Source of the DNA: an uncultured bacterium
Lineage (GTDB): Bacteria; Actinomycetota; Coriobacteriia; Coriobacteriales; Coriobacteriaceae
NCBI GenBank assembly: GCA_905215945.1
Contig: CAJMRZ010000116.1
Location: 1 to 5,544 of the forward strand
Length of the DNA stretch: 5,544 bases
Direction: 5' to 3'
Part shown: positions 1-5,017 of the stretch, in pieces
How positions within the stretch are numbered: position 1 is the first letter of the stretch
How the letters are laid out: each line of letters opens with the position of its first letter
Translations under genes and position numbers: made by a program
Notes under the pieces: generated by a model
Databases searched by the model: none
Seen by the model: the letters and a program-made list of their open reading frames with translations, nothing else
What the model was told of the DNA's origin: nothing

Positions 1-271
1 CATCGCCCGAATCATCGACCTCGACGTAGCCACCCTCCTCCAGATGCGCGAGCGTACGCGAGACGGCGGCGCGGGTCACGCCTGCCATGCGAGCCAGGTC
101 GGCGCCAGTCAGGCCGTCCTTGCTGCGCTCAAGATAGTACAGGCACATAACGTCGGAGCCCTTGAGACCCAGCCTTGCGCCCTCAGACGTCTTAATGCGC
201 TGGATCTCCTTGTAGAGTCCGCTGATCAGTCCGACAAAGTCCTCGAAACGTGTCTCGTCGCTCTGCTGCAT
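1..271 (-). CDS. MarR-family transcriptional regulator, 3'-truncated by the window edge
   Basis: Ninety codons are visible from an ATG at 271-269; the C-terminal part lies beyond the left edge. The visible protein has an N-terminal helix (about residues 8-28, FEDFVGLISGLYKEIQRIK) of the kind that starts the MarR dimerisation region. A winged helix-turn-helix follows: GLKGSDVMCLYYLERS (35-50), then LTGADLARMAGVTRAAVSRT (54-73) as helix-turn-recognition helix, then LAHLEEGGYVEV (74-85) entering the wing. This spacing and the 'TRAAVSRTLAHLEEGGYV' pattern are typical of MarR proteins, which bind palindromic operators as dimers and often respond to small phenolic or xenobiotic ligands or to oxidation. 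One cysteine (C43) is visible, but no ligand can be inferred. An AAAGGCGG sequence (281-288) sits 9 nt before the ATG. The gene is separated from the upstream B3/B4 gene by 170 bp and a terminator, so it is probably transcribed alone. A dyad at 305-341 could be its own operator. Confidence 0.88.
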   Translation of the reverse strand, partial: MQQSDETRFEDFVGLISGLYKEIQRIKTSEGARLGLKGSDVMCLYYLERSKDGLTGADLARMAGVTRAAVSRTLAHLEEGGYVEVDDSGD

Positions 272-304
272 GGGAGACGACCGCCTTTCGCTTGCATAAT
301 GCTA

Positions 305-341
305 ACGGGTAAACATCTTAGTCGCATAAGGCGAAACCCGT
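305..341. promoter_or_regulatory. Imperfect nested dyad upstream of the MarR-family gene
   Basis: ACGGGT (305-310) is mirrored by ACCCGT (336-341). CTTA (317-320) is mirrored by TAAG (327-330) inside it, with nearly the same centre. The dyad lies 34-70 bp upstream of the MarR start codon, where an autoregulatory operator would be expected. No clear -35/-10 pair could be chosen here; TAAGAT (minus strand, 316-321) is a weak -10 candidate. The regulatory role is inference. Confidence 0.28.
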
Positions 342-374
342 ACCCAAATACCCCATTTGTTAACCCATCAACAT

Positions 375-415
375 AAAAACCACCACAAAGGGGACAGGCA
401 CCTTTGTGGTGGTTT
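375..415 (-). terminator. Rho-independent terminator of the B3/B4 gene
   Basis: A perfect 15-bp stem pairs 377-391 with 401-415 around a 9-nt loop (392-400). Read on the minus strand, the core stem runs into TTTTT (complement of 375-379). It starts 26 nt after the stop codon of the B3/B4 gene. On the plus strand the stem is followed only by TTTGGGG, so it is best read as a minus-strand terminator. The core is also one copy of an inverted repeat pair (see 1334-1369). Confidence 0.75.
380..415. repeat. Hairpin repeat, copy 1 (loop GGACAGGCA on the plus strand)
   Basis: These 36 bases are identical to the reverse complement of 1334-1369. Because the stem arms are self-complementary, orientation shows only in the 9-nt loop: plus-strand GGACAGGCA here and TGCCTGTCC in the other copy. 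A hairpin with a GGGGAC head resembles the short palindromic REP-type repeats mobilised by RAYT (IS200-like, Y1) transposases. No transposase is present in this window, so that link is inference. Confidence 0.8.
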
Positions 416-441
416 GGGGCATCAATAGGTTCTAGGCGCCG

Positions 442-1161
442 CTACAGCTCCACGCAAGGATTGTCGCGGGTCACAAGCGTCTTAATGACAACCGTCGCTC
501 CCAGATAGCGCTCAAGCAGCTCGGCTAAGCGATCGATCGCAGCCTGGCAATCCCCCATCCGCTCGGGCTCCACGCACTCAATCGCTAGGAACGCATCGGC
601 CGAATCATCGGACAGCGCCGTGCGAACGCCGTCGCGCCAGTTCCAGCAGCGGCACACAGCGCCCGCATCATCGATGTAGGCGAGCTCGCCGGGCAGCGTC
701 GGATCATCCGTCTCCTCGCCAAGCGGCAAGAACGCATCGCCACCGTCGGTCACCTTCAGGCGAAGGTCCCCCTCGATCGCATGCAGATCCTCGCCTCCCA
801 CGGGCAGCGCGTAGGTCAGCGACACCGTGTTGTAAATATCCACCGCGGGCGTAATGTGGCCCGCCGGCTTGCCTTTGAGCACGCGTTTGAGCAAGTTCTC
901 GATCGAGCAGCGCGCGCCTTTCTTGGTCTTGAACAGACGATAGGCCTCGCGCCATGCCCTGACCGGTGCGTTCTCGCTGATAGTGTCGCTGGTCAGATGA
1001 CGCTCCGCATCGATATTGGCGCGGTCGAGCAACGCCGCAATCGCATCCACGTCCTCTTGAGGAATCTGGGCCGTGGGCTTCATGCCCTCCACGACCACAA
1101 CACCGACCGCTGCCTGCGGAAACAGCTCCCAGAATGAATCCTCGGCAATAAAGCTCTTCAT
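442..1161 (-). CDS. Free-standing B3/B4-domain protein (PheRS beta-like domain), unknown function
   Basis: The protein has 239 residues if it starts at the ATG at 1161-1159. The domain is the B3/B4 fold, which in the beta subunit of phenylalanyl-tRNA synthetase hydrolyses Tyr-tRNA(Phe). Stand-alone versions are widespread, but I know of no firmly established role. Family-typical blocks are VRAWREAYRLF (67-77), CSIENLLKRVLKGK (85-98), AVDIYNTVSLTYALPVGGED (106-125), GDLRL (131-135) and CRCWNWRDG (170-178). The N-terminal 60 residues and a C-terminal amphipathic helix (about 204-219, CQAAIDRLAELLERYL) flank the core. None of the tRNA-synthetase catalytic domains is present, and the length is normal for the single-domain family, so this is not a broken pheT. 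An in-frame ATG five codons upstream (1176) overlaps the Shine-Dalgarno sequence and is less likely to be the start. The gene has its own promoter at 1306-1334 and a leader of about 138 nt with several hairpins. Trans-editing of mischarged tRNA is a possible but unproven role. Confidence 0.88.
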   Translation of the reverse strand: MKSFIAEDSFWELFPQAAVGVVVVEGMKPTAQIPQEDVDAIAALLDRANIDAERHLTSDTISENAPVRAWREAYRLFKTKKGARCSIENLLKRVLKGKPAGHITPAVDIYNTVSLTYALPVGGEDLHAIEGDLRLKVTDGGDAFLPLGEETDDPTLPGELAYIDDAGAVCRCWNWRDGVRTALSDDSADAFLAIECVEPERMGDCQAAIDRLAELLERYLGATVVIKTLVTRDNPCVEL

Positions 1162-1173
1162 ACGCTCTCCCTT
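1162..1173 (-). promoter_or_regulatory. Ribosome binding site deciding the start of the B3/B4 gene
   Basis: On the minus strand AAGGGAGAGCGT directly precedes the ATG at 1161, giving a GGGAG core 5 nt from the start. The alternative ATG at 1176 would lie just before and run into this site, and it has no comparable purine-rich sequence of its own upstream. Confidence 0.65.
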
Positions 1174-1181
1174 CATTGTGC

Positions 1182-1220
1182 GCGCCCGAGTGAGGGCGCC
1201 TAAACAAAAAGCGCCCTTAC
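1182..1220 (-). promoter_or_regulatory. Three-arm leader with mutually exclusive hairpins before the B3/B4 gene
   Basis: Plus-strand arms GCGCCC (1182-1187), GGGCGC (1194-1199) and GCGCCC (1211-1216) alternate, so the middle arm can pair with either neighbour. Middle-outer pairing on the upstream side of the mRNA extends to GTGAGGGCGC (1190-1199) against GCGCCCTTAC (1211-1220), 10 bp with one mismatch and an 11-nt loop. Pairing with the other arm gives a 6-bp stem and a 6-nt loop, ending 8 nt before the Shine-Dalgarno sequence. The mRNA loop contains UUUUU. No match to a known riboswitch was recognised. A switch function is inference. Confidence 0.4.
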
Positions 1221-1269
1221 AACGGCCACCTTCAAAGTCCTACGGTGCCGTCACAAGAACGCTTGCGCT

Positions 1270-1291
1270 GTCCCCATCCGGAGAAGGGGAC
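1270..1291 (-). promoter_or_regulatory. Hairpin at the 5' end of the B3/B4 transcript
   Basis: GTCCCC (1270-1275) pairs with GGGGAC (1286-1291) around a 10-nt loop. It lies about 8-30 nt downstream of the transcription start predicted from the promoter at 1306-1334. The arms carry the GGGGAC core seen in the other repeats of this window, so it may be a decayed repeat copy or a 5'-stabilising stem. Confidence 0.4.
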
Positions 1292-1305
1292 GATATGTCA
1301 GGCGT

Positions 1306-1334
1306 ATTGTAACCCGAGTCATCCACACGAGCAA
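1306..1334 (-). promoter_or_regulatory. Sigma-70-type promoter for the B3/B4 gene
   Basis: On the minus strand, TTGCTC (1334-1329) is followed by exactly 17 bp and then TACAAT (1311-1306), close to the TTGACA/TATAAT consensus. Initiation would be near 1299, giving a leader of roughly 138 nt. The -35 box abuts and slightly overlaps the A-run of the pckA terminator repeat. Confidence 0.68.
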
Positions 1335-1369
1335 AACCACCACAAAGGTGCCTGTCCCCTTTGTGGTGG
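1333..1369 (-). terminator. Rho-independent terminator of pckA
   Basis: A 12-bp stem pairs CCACCACAAAGG (1337-1348) with CCTTTGTGGTGG (1358-1369) around a 9-nt loop. On the minus strand it is followed by TTTT (complement of 1333-1336), then GCTC. It begins 19 nt after the pckA stop codon. The U-run is short, so termination may be partial. No T-run follows on the plus strand. Confidence 0.65.
1334..1369. repeat. Hairpin repeat, copy 2 (inverted relative to copy 1)
   Basis: These 36 bases are the exact reverse complement of 380-415. Both copies sit just after minus-strand genes, yet their loops point in opposite directions. That fits an element that can be placed either way round while still working as a hairpin. 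The two copies bracket the B3/B4 gene. Confidence 0.8.
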
Positions 1370-1388
1370 ATATGGACTCACGGCGAAG

Positions 1389-3059
1389 CTAGTGGCGGAG
1401 TCCCAGCAGGCCGCGGCCGTGATGACGGGCCTCGGCGGACACCTGGGCGTGCGGGCCGGCGGCTTTGACGGACTCGGGCAGGTGCGAGTACTTCTTCTCG
1501 AAGTTCTCCTCGAACATCACGGCCAAGTTGTGCGCGGCCTCGTCGTAGCGAGCGGTGCTCTGCCAATACTGGCGCGGCACCAGGATGCCGTCGGGTACGC
1601 CGTGGCACGTGGTGGGAATGTCGACGTTAAAGATGTCGTCGTGCACGAACTCGCTGTCCTCGATGGTACCGTCGAGGGCGCGGGCCACCAGGGCGCGCGT
1701 GTAGGCAAGCTCGATGCGATGACCCACGCCGTAGCCGCCGCCAATCCAGCCGGTGTTGACCAGGTACACGCGCGTGCGGCCGTCGGCAATGCGCTCGCCA
1801 AGCATCTTGGCGTAAACCATGGGGTCGAGCGGCATAAACGGCTCGCCGAACAGCGAAGAGAACGTGGGCGTGGGCTCGGTGACGCCGACCTCGGTGCCGG
1901 GAATCTTAGCCGTAAAGCCCGTCACAAAGTGGTACATGGCGGCATCGGCCGTCAGACGCGAGATGGGCGGCAGCACGCCAAAAGCGTCGCAAGTCAGGAA
2001 CAGCACGACACTCGGAGTGGTGCCCATGCCCTTAGTCCACGCGTTAGGAATGTGCTCCACGGGATAGGCCACGCGCGTGTTGTGCGTGATCGAGATGTCA
2101 TCGTAGTTGGGCTTGCGGTTCTCGTCGAGCACCACGTTTTCGCAGATCGCGCCAAAGCGGACAGCGTTGAAGATCTCGGGCTCGTGGAAGGCGTCCAGGC
2201 CCTCGCATTTGGCGTAGCAGCCACCCTCGATATTGAAGATGCCCATGTCGGACCAACCGTGCTCGTCGTCGCCGATCAGTAGGCGCGTGGGGTTGGCCGA
2301 AAGCGTGGTCTTGCCGGTACCGGACAGGCCAAAGAACACGGCGGTCTCGTGCGTGACGGGGTCCATGCTGGCCGAGCAGTGCATGGGCAGCACGTCGTCC
2401 TCGACGGGCAGCAGGTAGTTCATGACGCTAAAGATCGACTTTTTAATCTCGCCGGAGTAGCCGGTGCCGGCGACCAGAATCACGCGTTCCTGGAAGTTGA
2501 TGACCACGGCGGCGCTAGAGTTGAGGCCCTTGATGGCGGGGTCGCACTGGTAACCGGGCGCTGCGAGCACGCAGAAGTCGGGTTCGCCGGTGCGCGCGAT
2601 TTCGCGGGCAAGCGGGCGGGCGAGCATCTGCTTAATAAAGAGCGCCTGGCTGGCACGCTCGCAGGCAACGAGCAGTCGACGCGTGTGGTTGCGGTCGGCG
2701 CCTGCCATGCCGCGGGTGACGAACACGTCGCGCTCGTTGAGATAGTCGACGATGCCGGCCTTGATGGCCTCATAGCTCTCGACGGACAGCGGGCGATTGA
2801 CGGCGCCCCAGGCAATCTTGTCGTGAACATCGGGGGTGTCAACGATAAAGCGATCGTTGGGAGAACGACCAGTGCGCTCCCCCGTCTCAATCACCAGCGC
2901 GCCGTTGGATGCCATGCGGCCTTCTTCGCGGCGGATAGCGTGCTCGACGAGCTCCGCGGCGGGTAGATCGACCAGCAGACGGGGCTGATTCTCGGCGGGG
3001 TCTTCAACGAGCGTAATACCAAAGTTGGACAAAACTTCTGCAGGGGTAACACCAGGCAT
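1389..3059 (-). CDS. pckA: Phosphoenolpyruvate carboxykinase (ATP), EC 4.1.1.49
   Basis: The protein has 556 residues, close to the usual length of about 540. The enzyme interconverts oxaloacetate + ATP and phosphoenolpyruvate + CO2 + ADP in the cytosol. It serves gluconeogenesis, or in fermenters it can run toward oxaloacetate and succinate while conserving ATP. Family motifs are complete. ERTGRSPNDR (61-70) holds the oxaloacetate-binding arginine R65. YSGEIKKS (201-208) holds Y201 and metal-binding K207. MHCSA holds H227. The P-loop is GLSGTGKT (244-251), kinase-2/metal is LIGDDEHGW (261-269), and NTRVAYP holds R329. The C-terminal GVGHRI...TRA block (444-456) matches the adenine-binding region. 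The P-loop and ATP-type motifs separate it from the GTP-dependent family. The start at 3059 is chosen because AAAGGAGG lies just upstream; an open frame continues to 3173, but those 38 residues are unlike the family N-terminus. The gene is monocistronic, with a LacI-type palindrome about 75 bp upstream and a terminator downstream. Confidence 0.97.
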   Translation of the reverse strand: MPGVTPAEVLSNFGITLVEDPAENQPRLLVDLPAAELVEHAIRREEGRMASNGALVIETGERTGRSPNDRFIVDTPDVHDKIAWGAVNRPLSVESYEAIKAGIVDYLNERDVFVTRGMAGADRNHTRRLLVACERASQALFIKQMLARPLAREIARTGEPDFCVLAAPGYQCDPAIKGLNSSAAVVINFQERVILVAGTGYSGEIKKSIFSVMNYLLPVEDDVLPMHCSASMDPVTHETAVFFGLSGTGKTTLSANPTRLLIGDDEHGWSDMGIFNIEGGCYAKCEGLDAFHEPEIFNAVRFGAICENVVLDENRKPNYDDISITHNTRVAYPVEHIPNAWTKGMGTTPSVVLFLTCDAFGVLPPISRLTADAAMYHFVTGFTAKIPGTEVGVTEPTPTFSSLFGEPFMPLDPMVYAKMLGERIADGRTRVYLVNTGWIGGGYGVGHRIELAYTRALVARALDGTIEDSEFVHDDIFNVDIPTTCHGVPDGILVPRQYWQSTARYDEAAHNLAVMFEENFEKKYSHLPESVKAAGPHAQVSAEARHHGRGLLGLRH

Positions 3060-3063
3060 GGGG

Positions 3064-3071
3064 CCTCCTTT
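3064..3071 (-). promoter_or_regulatory. Ribosome binding site deciding the pckA start
   Basis: AAAGGAGG on the minus strand, 4 nt before the ATG at 3059. It is a very strong Shine-Dalgarno match with rather short spacing. It rules against the longer reading that would begin at 3173. Confidence 0.8.
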
Positions 3072-3100
3072 AAAAACGCGACACGTGGACGCGGCGCGCA

Positions 3101-3116
3101 CTTTACTCACGTAAAG
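3101..3116. promoter_or_regulatory. Small perfect dyad in the pckA leader
   Basis: CTTTAC (3101-3106) and GTAAAG (3111-3116) flank a TCAC spacer. The dyad lies 42-57 bp before the pckA start codon and 17 bp on the gene side of the larger palindrome. It could be an operator half-site pair or a weak leader hairpin; no regulator is identifiable. Confidence 0.35.
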
Positions 3117-3133
3117 CCCGTTGTACCCGATAT

Positions 3134-3149
3134 GCAAAAACGTTTTTGC
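3134..3149. promoter_or_regulatory. LacI-family-type operator upstream of pckA
   Basis: GCAAAAACGTTTTTGC is a perfect 16-bp palindrome with a central CG. That is the architecture of operators bound by LacI/GalR-family regulators (such as PurR, and CcpA cre sites). It does not match the cre consensus at its ends, so CcpA is not specifically supported. It lies 75-90 bp upstream of the pckA ATG. On the minus strand a weak TTGCCG -35 candidate abuts and overlaps it (3153-3148), and TATCGG, 16 bp further on (3131-3126), is a poor -10. If that promoter is real, the palindrome fills its spacer and binding would repress pckA. Confidence 0.55.
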
Positions 3150-3198
3150 GGCAAGGACGGCAAGCCCGCCCAACGGTCAAAAATCGCAGGCAAGCGGC

Positions 3199-3252
3199 CT
3201 AGTCATTGGGGACGTTTTTAAACAACTAGTCATTGGGGACACTCTTGAACAG
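3199..3252. repeat. Two imperfect 27-bp tandem repeats with a GGGGAC core
   Basis: Unit 1 (3199-3225) and unit 2 (3226-3252) share an identical 15-bp head, CTAGTCATTGGGGAC, and 7 of the following 12 bases, for 22 of 27 overall. The tails are GTTTTTAAACAA and ACTCTTGAACAG. The units abut with no spacer. This lies in the lctP-pckA gap, on the lctP side of the pckA regulatory sites. Confidence 0.8.
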
Positions 3253-3274
3253 GCAACATTCAAGGAATGTCCCC
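3235..3274. repeat. Imperfect inverted repeat with GGGGACA/TGTCCCC arms
   Basis: GGGGACA (3235-3241) pairs with TGTCCCC (3268-3274), and CTTGAA (3244-3249) pairs with TTCAAG (3259-3264). A small asymmetric internal loop separates the two stems, and a 9-nt terminal loop (3250-3258) closes it. The 9-nt loop and GGGGAC arms echo the hairpins at 380 and 1334, although the stems differ. No T-run follows on either strand, so it is not a standard terminator. Confidence 0.6.
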
Positions 3275-3280
3275 GGATGC

Positions 3281-3336
3281 CGGCACTTAGGGACGTTCCC
3301 AAAGTGCCGGCACATAAGGAACGTCCCTAAGTGCCG
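3281..3336. repeat. Large hairpin repeat directly after the lctP stop codon
   Basis: CGGCACTTAGGGACGTTCC (3281-3299) is the exact reverse complement of 3318-3336, a 19-bp stem with an 18-nt loop. The loop contains its own palindrome, GTGCCGGCAC (3304-3313). TGCCGGCAC also recurs at 3278 and 3305, again 27 bp apart. The hairpin begins 1 nt after the lctP stop on the minus strand. No U-run follows, so it more likely protects the lctP mRNA 3' end or causes weak or factor-dependent termination. Confidence 0.75.
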
Positions 3337-3337
3337 A

Positions 3338-4909
3338 CTACAGCGGCAGGCCTTGGCCGAGCATGGCTATGGCGCTCATCAGGACCAGCATGCCGGCAGC
3401 GTAGGGCAGCACGGCGCCCAGGAGTTCGGCATCCTTACCGCGCACGTGCACGGCGGCAAGACCAATGGCGAGGGTCTGCGGCGAGATCATCTTACCAGCG
3501 GCGACGCCCAGGGCGTTCAATGCGACCATCCAGTAGTCGCTCACACTCAGCGCAGTGGCGGCCTGGCTCTGAATGGGACCAAACAGCATGCCCGAGGACG
3601 TGCCCGAGCCGGTCACGAACGCACCGACTGCGCCGATCCACGGAGCCAGAATCGGGTAGAGACCGCCGGCGACCGCAATGCAAAACGCACTGATCGACGA
3701 AATCATGCCGGCATAGCCCATCACCTTGGCGCAGCCCAGTACCGAAAGCATCGTGATCACCGTCGGCGTCATCTGCTTCACAGTCGCGGCCAGCACCTCG
3801 CCCATCATGCGCGGCGAAGCGCCCTGAATGGCACCGCCGACAAACGCGGCCAGGAAGATCCAAACACCCGGCGTGTTAATCCACGAAAACGTAAGCGTAC
3901 CAGGGTTCTCGCCGCAATACACCTGCACGTGGCTTGCAAAGGGCGCAAGCGCGGCATGCACGGCGGGCACCAGGTTGGACGTACCCAGCAGCAGTACAAA
4001 AATCAGAATGAAGCACGACCAGGCCGAAAGCGCCGACTTAACGGTGAGCTTCTCCCCCGCCTCGATATTCATGTGAAAGCGTGCGTCCAGATGCCCCGAC
4101 TTCTCGGCACGCATGGCAAGCGCAGCTGTCAGCGCGAGCGAAACGATGGATCCTACGACCACGGCCAGCTCGGGGCCCACAAACATGGCAACGACCAGAG
4201 CCGCGCCGACAAACGACACGCCGGAGAGCAACGCCACGCCGGCAACACCGTGCAGACGCTCGCCCACACTCGCGGCATTGCCCTGGTCATCGGCAACACG
4301 GCCCGCAACCAGCACAATAAATAGCGGCATCACCACAAAGAACGGTGCGAGCTGCACCAGCTGAACGGTCGCTAGGTGAAGGGAATCCAAACCCACCAGG
4401 TCGGCAACGGACACCGTGGGGATGCCGATGGAGCCGTAGGGCGTGGGCACGCCGTTGGCCAGCAGGCAGATGAGCACGGCAGGCACGGCCTCAAAGCCCA
4501 GGCCCGCGAGCATGCCGGCGGGAATGGCGACAGCGGTACCGAAGCCGGCCATGCCCTCCATAAAGCCACCGAAGCACCAAGCCACGAGCAGCGCCAGCAG
4601 ACGGCGGTCGCTGCTGATGGAGGTGATCATGCTGCCGATCACGTCCATGGCGCCCGTGCGAACGCACAGGTTATACGTGAATACCGCGGCGATGATCACC
4701 AGGACGATGGGCCACAGAGCCATCAAAAAACCTTCGAGCGAGGCGGTCGCGATCTGCGCTGCCGGCAGGTGCCACCATGCGAAGGCGAGCAAGCACGAAA
4801 GGACAAACGATCCGATAGCGGCCTTCCAAGCTGGCCATTTAAAGCACAGCAGCATCACGACCAGCCAAATAATCGGCACAAGAGCCAGTAAGAATGCGGC
4901 GACGTCCAT
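3338..4909 (-). CDS. lctP: L-lactate permease family transporter (LctP/LldP)
   Basis: The 523-residue protein is highly hydrophobic, with roughly 12-14 predicted membrane segments, and belongs to the lactate permease family (family members about 530-560 residues). Members carry lactate, and some glycolate or other 2-hydroxy acids, across the cytoplasmic membrane with protons. Diagnostic blocks are GGFMEGMAGFGTAVAIPAG (114-132), NGVPTPYGSIGIPTV (152-166), GSGTSSGMLFGPIQ (434-447) and AAGKMISPQTLAIG (470-483). The last is the strongest match to the family (GKMISPQ in LldP). A hydrophilic cytosolic loop lies near 265-290. The start at 4909 has AAGGAG 9 nt upstream; the frame stays open to an ATG at 4954, but those 15 extra residues precede the ribosome site and are unlikely. 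No lactate dehydrogenase or lutABC genes are adjacent, so import versus export and the exact substrate cannot be decided here. Confidence 0.9.
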   Translation of the reverse strand: MDVAAFLLALVPIIWLVVMLLCFKWPAWKAAIGSFVLSCLLAFAWWHLPAAQIATASLEGFLMALWPIVLVIIAAVFTYNLCVRTGAMDVIGSMITSISSDRRLLALLVAWCFGGFMEGMAGFGTAVAIPAGMLAGLGFEAVPAVLICLLANGVPTPYGSIGIPTVSVADLVGLDSLHLATVQLVQLAPFFVVMPLFIVLVAGRVADDQGNAASVGERLHGVAGVALLSGVSFVGAALVVAMFVGPELAVVVGSIVSLALTAALAMRAEKSGHLDARFHMNIEAGEKLTVKSALSAWSCFILIFVLLLGTSNLVPAVHAALAPFASHVQVYCGENPGTLTFSWINTPGVWIFLAAFVGGAIQGASPRMMGEVLAATVKQMTPTVITMLSVLGCAKVMGYAGMISSISAFCIAVAGGLYPILAPWIGAVGAFVTGSGTSSGMLFGPIQSQAATALSVSDYWMVALNALGVAAGKMISPQTLAIGLAAVHVRGKDAELLGAVLPYAAGMLVLMSAIAMLGQGLPL

Positions 4910-4918
4910 GGGTAGAAG

Positions 4919-4924
4919 CTCCTT
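4919..4924 (-). promoter_or_regulatory. Ribosome binding site deciding the lctP start
   Basis: AAGGAG on the minus strand, with 9 nt to the ATG at 4909. The longer in-frame start at 4954 would place this site inside the coding region. Confidence 0.75.
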
Positions 4925-4926
4925 GG

Positions 4927-4942
4927 TGCCGCGCGGGCGGCA
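4927..4942 (-). promoter_or_regulatory. GC-rich hairpin just upstream of the lctP ribosome site
   Basis: TGCCGC (4927-4932) pairs with GCGGCA (4937-4942) around a 4-nt loop, ending 2 nt before the AAGGAG. Its closeness to the ribosome site could affect lctP translation; this is inference. Confidence 0.35.
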
Positions 4943-4989
4943 TCGGGGGGTCACAAAACTTCATCAGGATACCGCACGTTTACCGACAA

Positions 4990-5017
4990 ATTACAGCCGC
5001 CCGCCGAAATTATTGAA
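4990..5017 (-). promoter_or_regulatory. Tentative lctP promoter
   Basis: On the minus strand TGTAAT (4995-4990) is a good -10 candidate. The -35 is poor: TTCAAT (5017-5012) at 16 bp, or TTGTTC (5020-5015) at 19 bp. Either choice overlaps the palindrome at 5013-5029, which would fit repression by a protein bound there. Confidence 0.3.

Noticed and set aside
44..376. Plus-strand frame opposite the MarR-family gene
   Set aside because: It is antisense to a well-matched winged helix protein and ends in the terminator region.
704..1207. Alternative minus-strand frame within the B3/B4 gene
   Set aside because: It overlaps the gene in another frame, with arginine/glycine-rich composition typical of a frame-shifted GC-rich gene.
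1161..1299. T-box leader for the B3/B4 gene
   Set aside because: GAAGGTGGCCG (minus strand, near 1224-1234) only loosely recalls the T-box sequence, the leader is too short, and no terminator with a U-run follows.
1245..2282. Long plus-strand open frame (345 codons) opposite pckA
   Set aside because: It lies antisense to a clearly conserved pckA, has no ribosome site, and its translation (rich in H, R, V, A, G) resembles no family. Long antisense frames are expected opposite G/C-ending codons.
2349..2966. Second plus-strand open frame opposite pckA (205 codons)
   Set aside because: It is another antisense shadow of pckA, with low-complexity composition and no start signal.
3060..3173. N-terminal extension of pckA by 38 residues
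   Set aside because: It would cover the AAAGGAGG ribosome site and both dyads, and the extra residues do not resemble PckA N-termini.
3281..3336. Intrinsic terminator of lctP
   Set aside because: The stem is strong, but no T-run follows on the minus strand, so it is listed as a repeat hairpin with possible mRNA-end function instead.
3199..3336. CRISPR-like array
   Set aside because: There are only two abutting units with no spacers between them, and no cas genes are present.
3233..4324. Plus-strand open frame (363 codons) running through the repeats and opposite lctP
   Set aside because: It begins inside the repeat mosaic, is very rich in H, R, Q and N, and is antisense to a recognisable membrane transporter.
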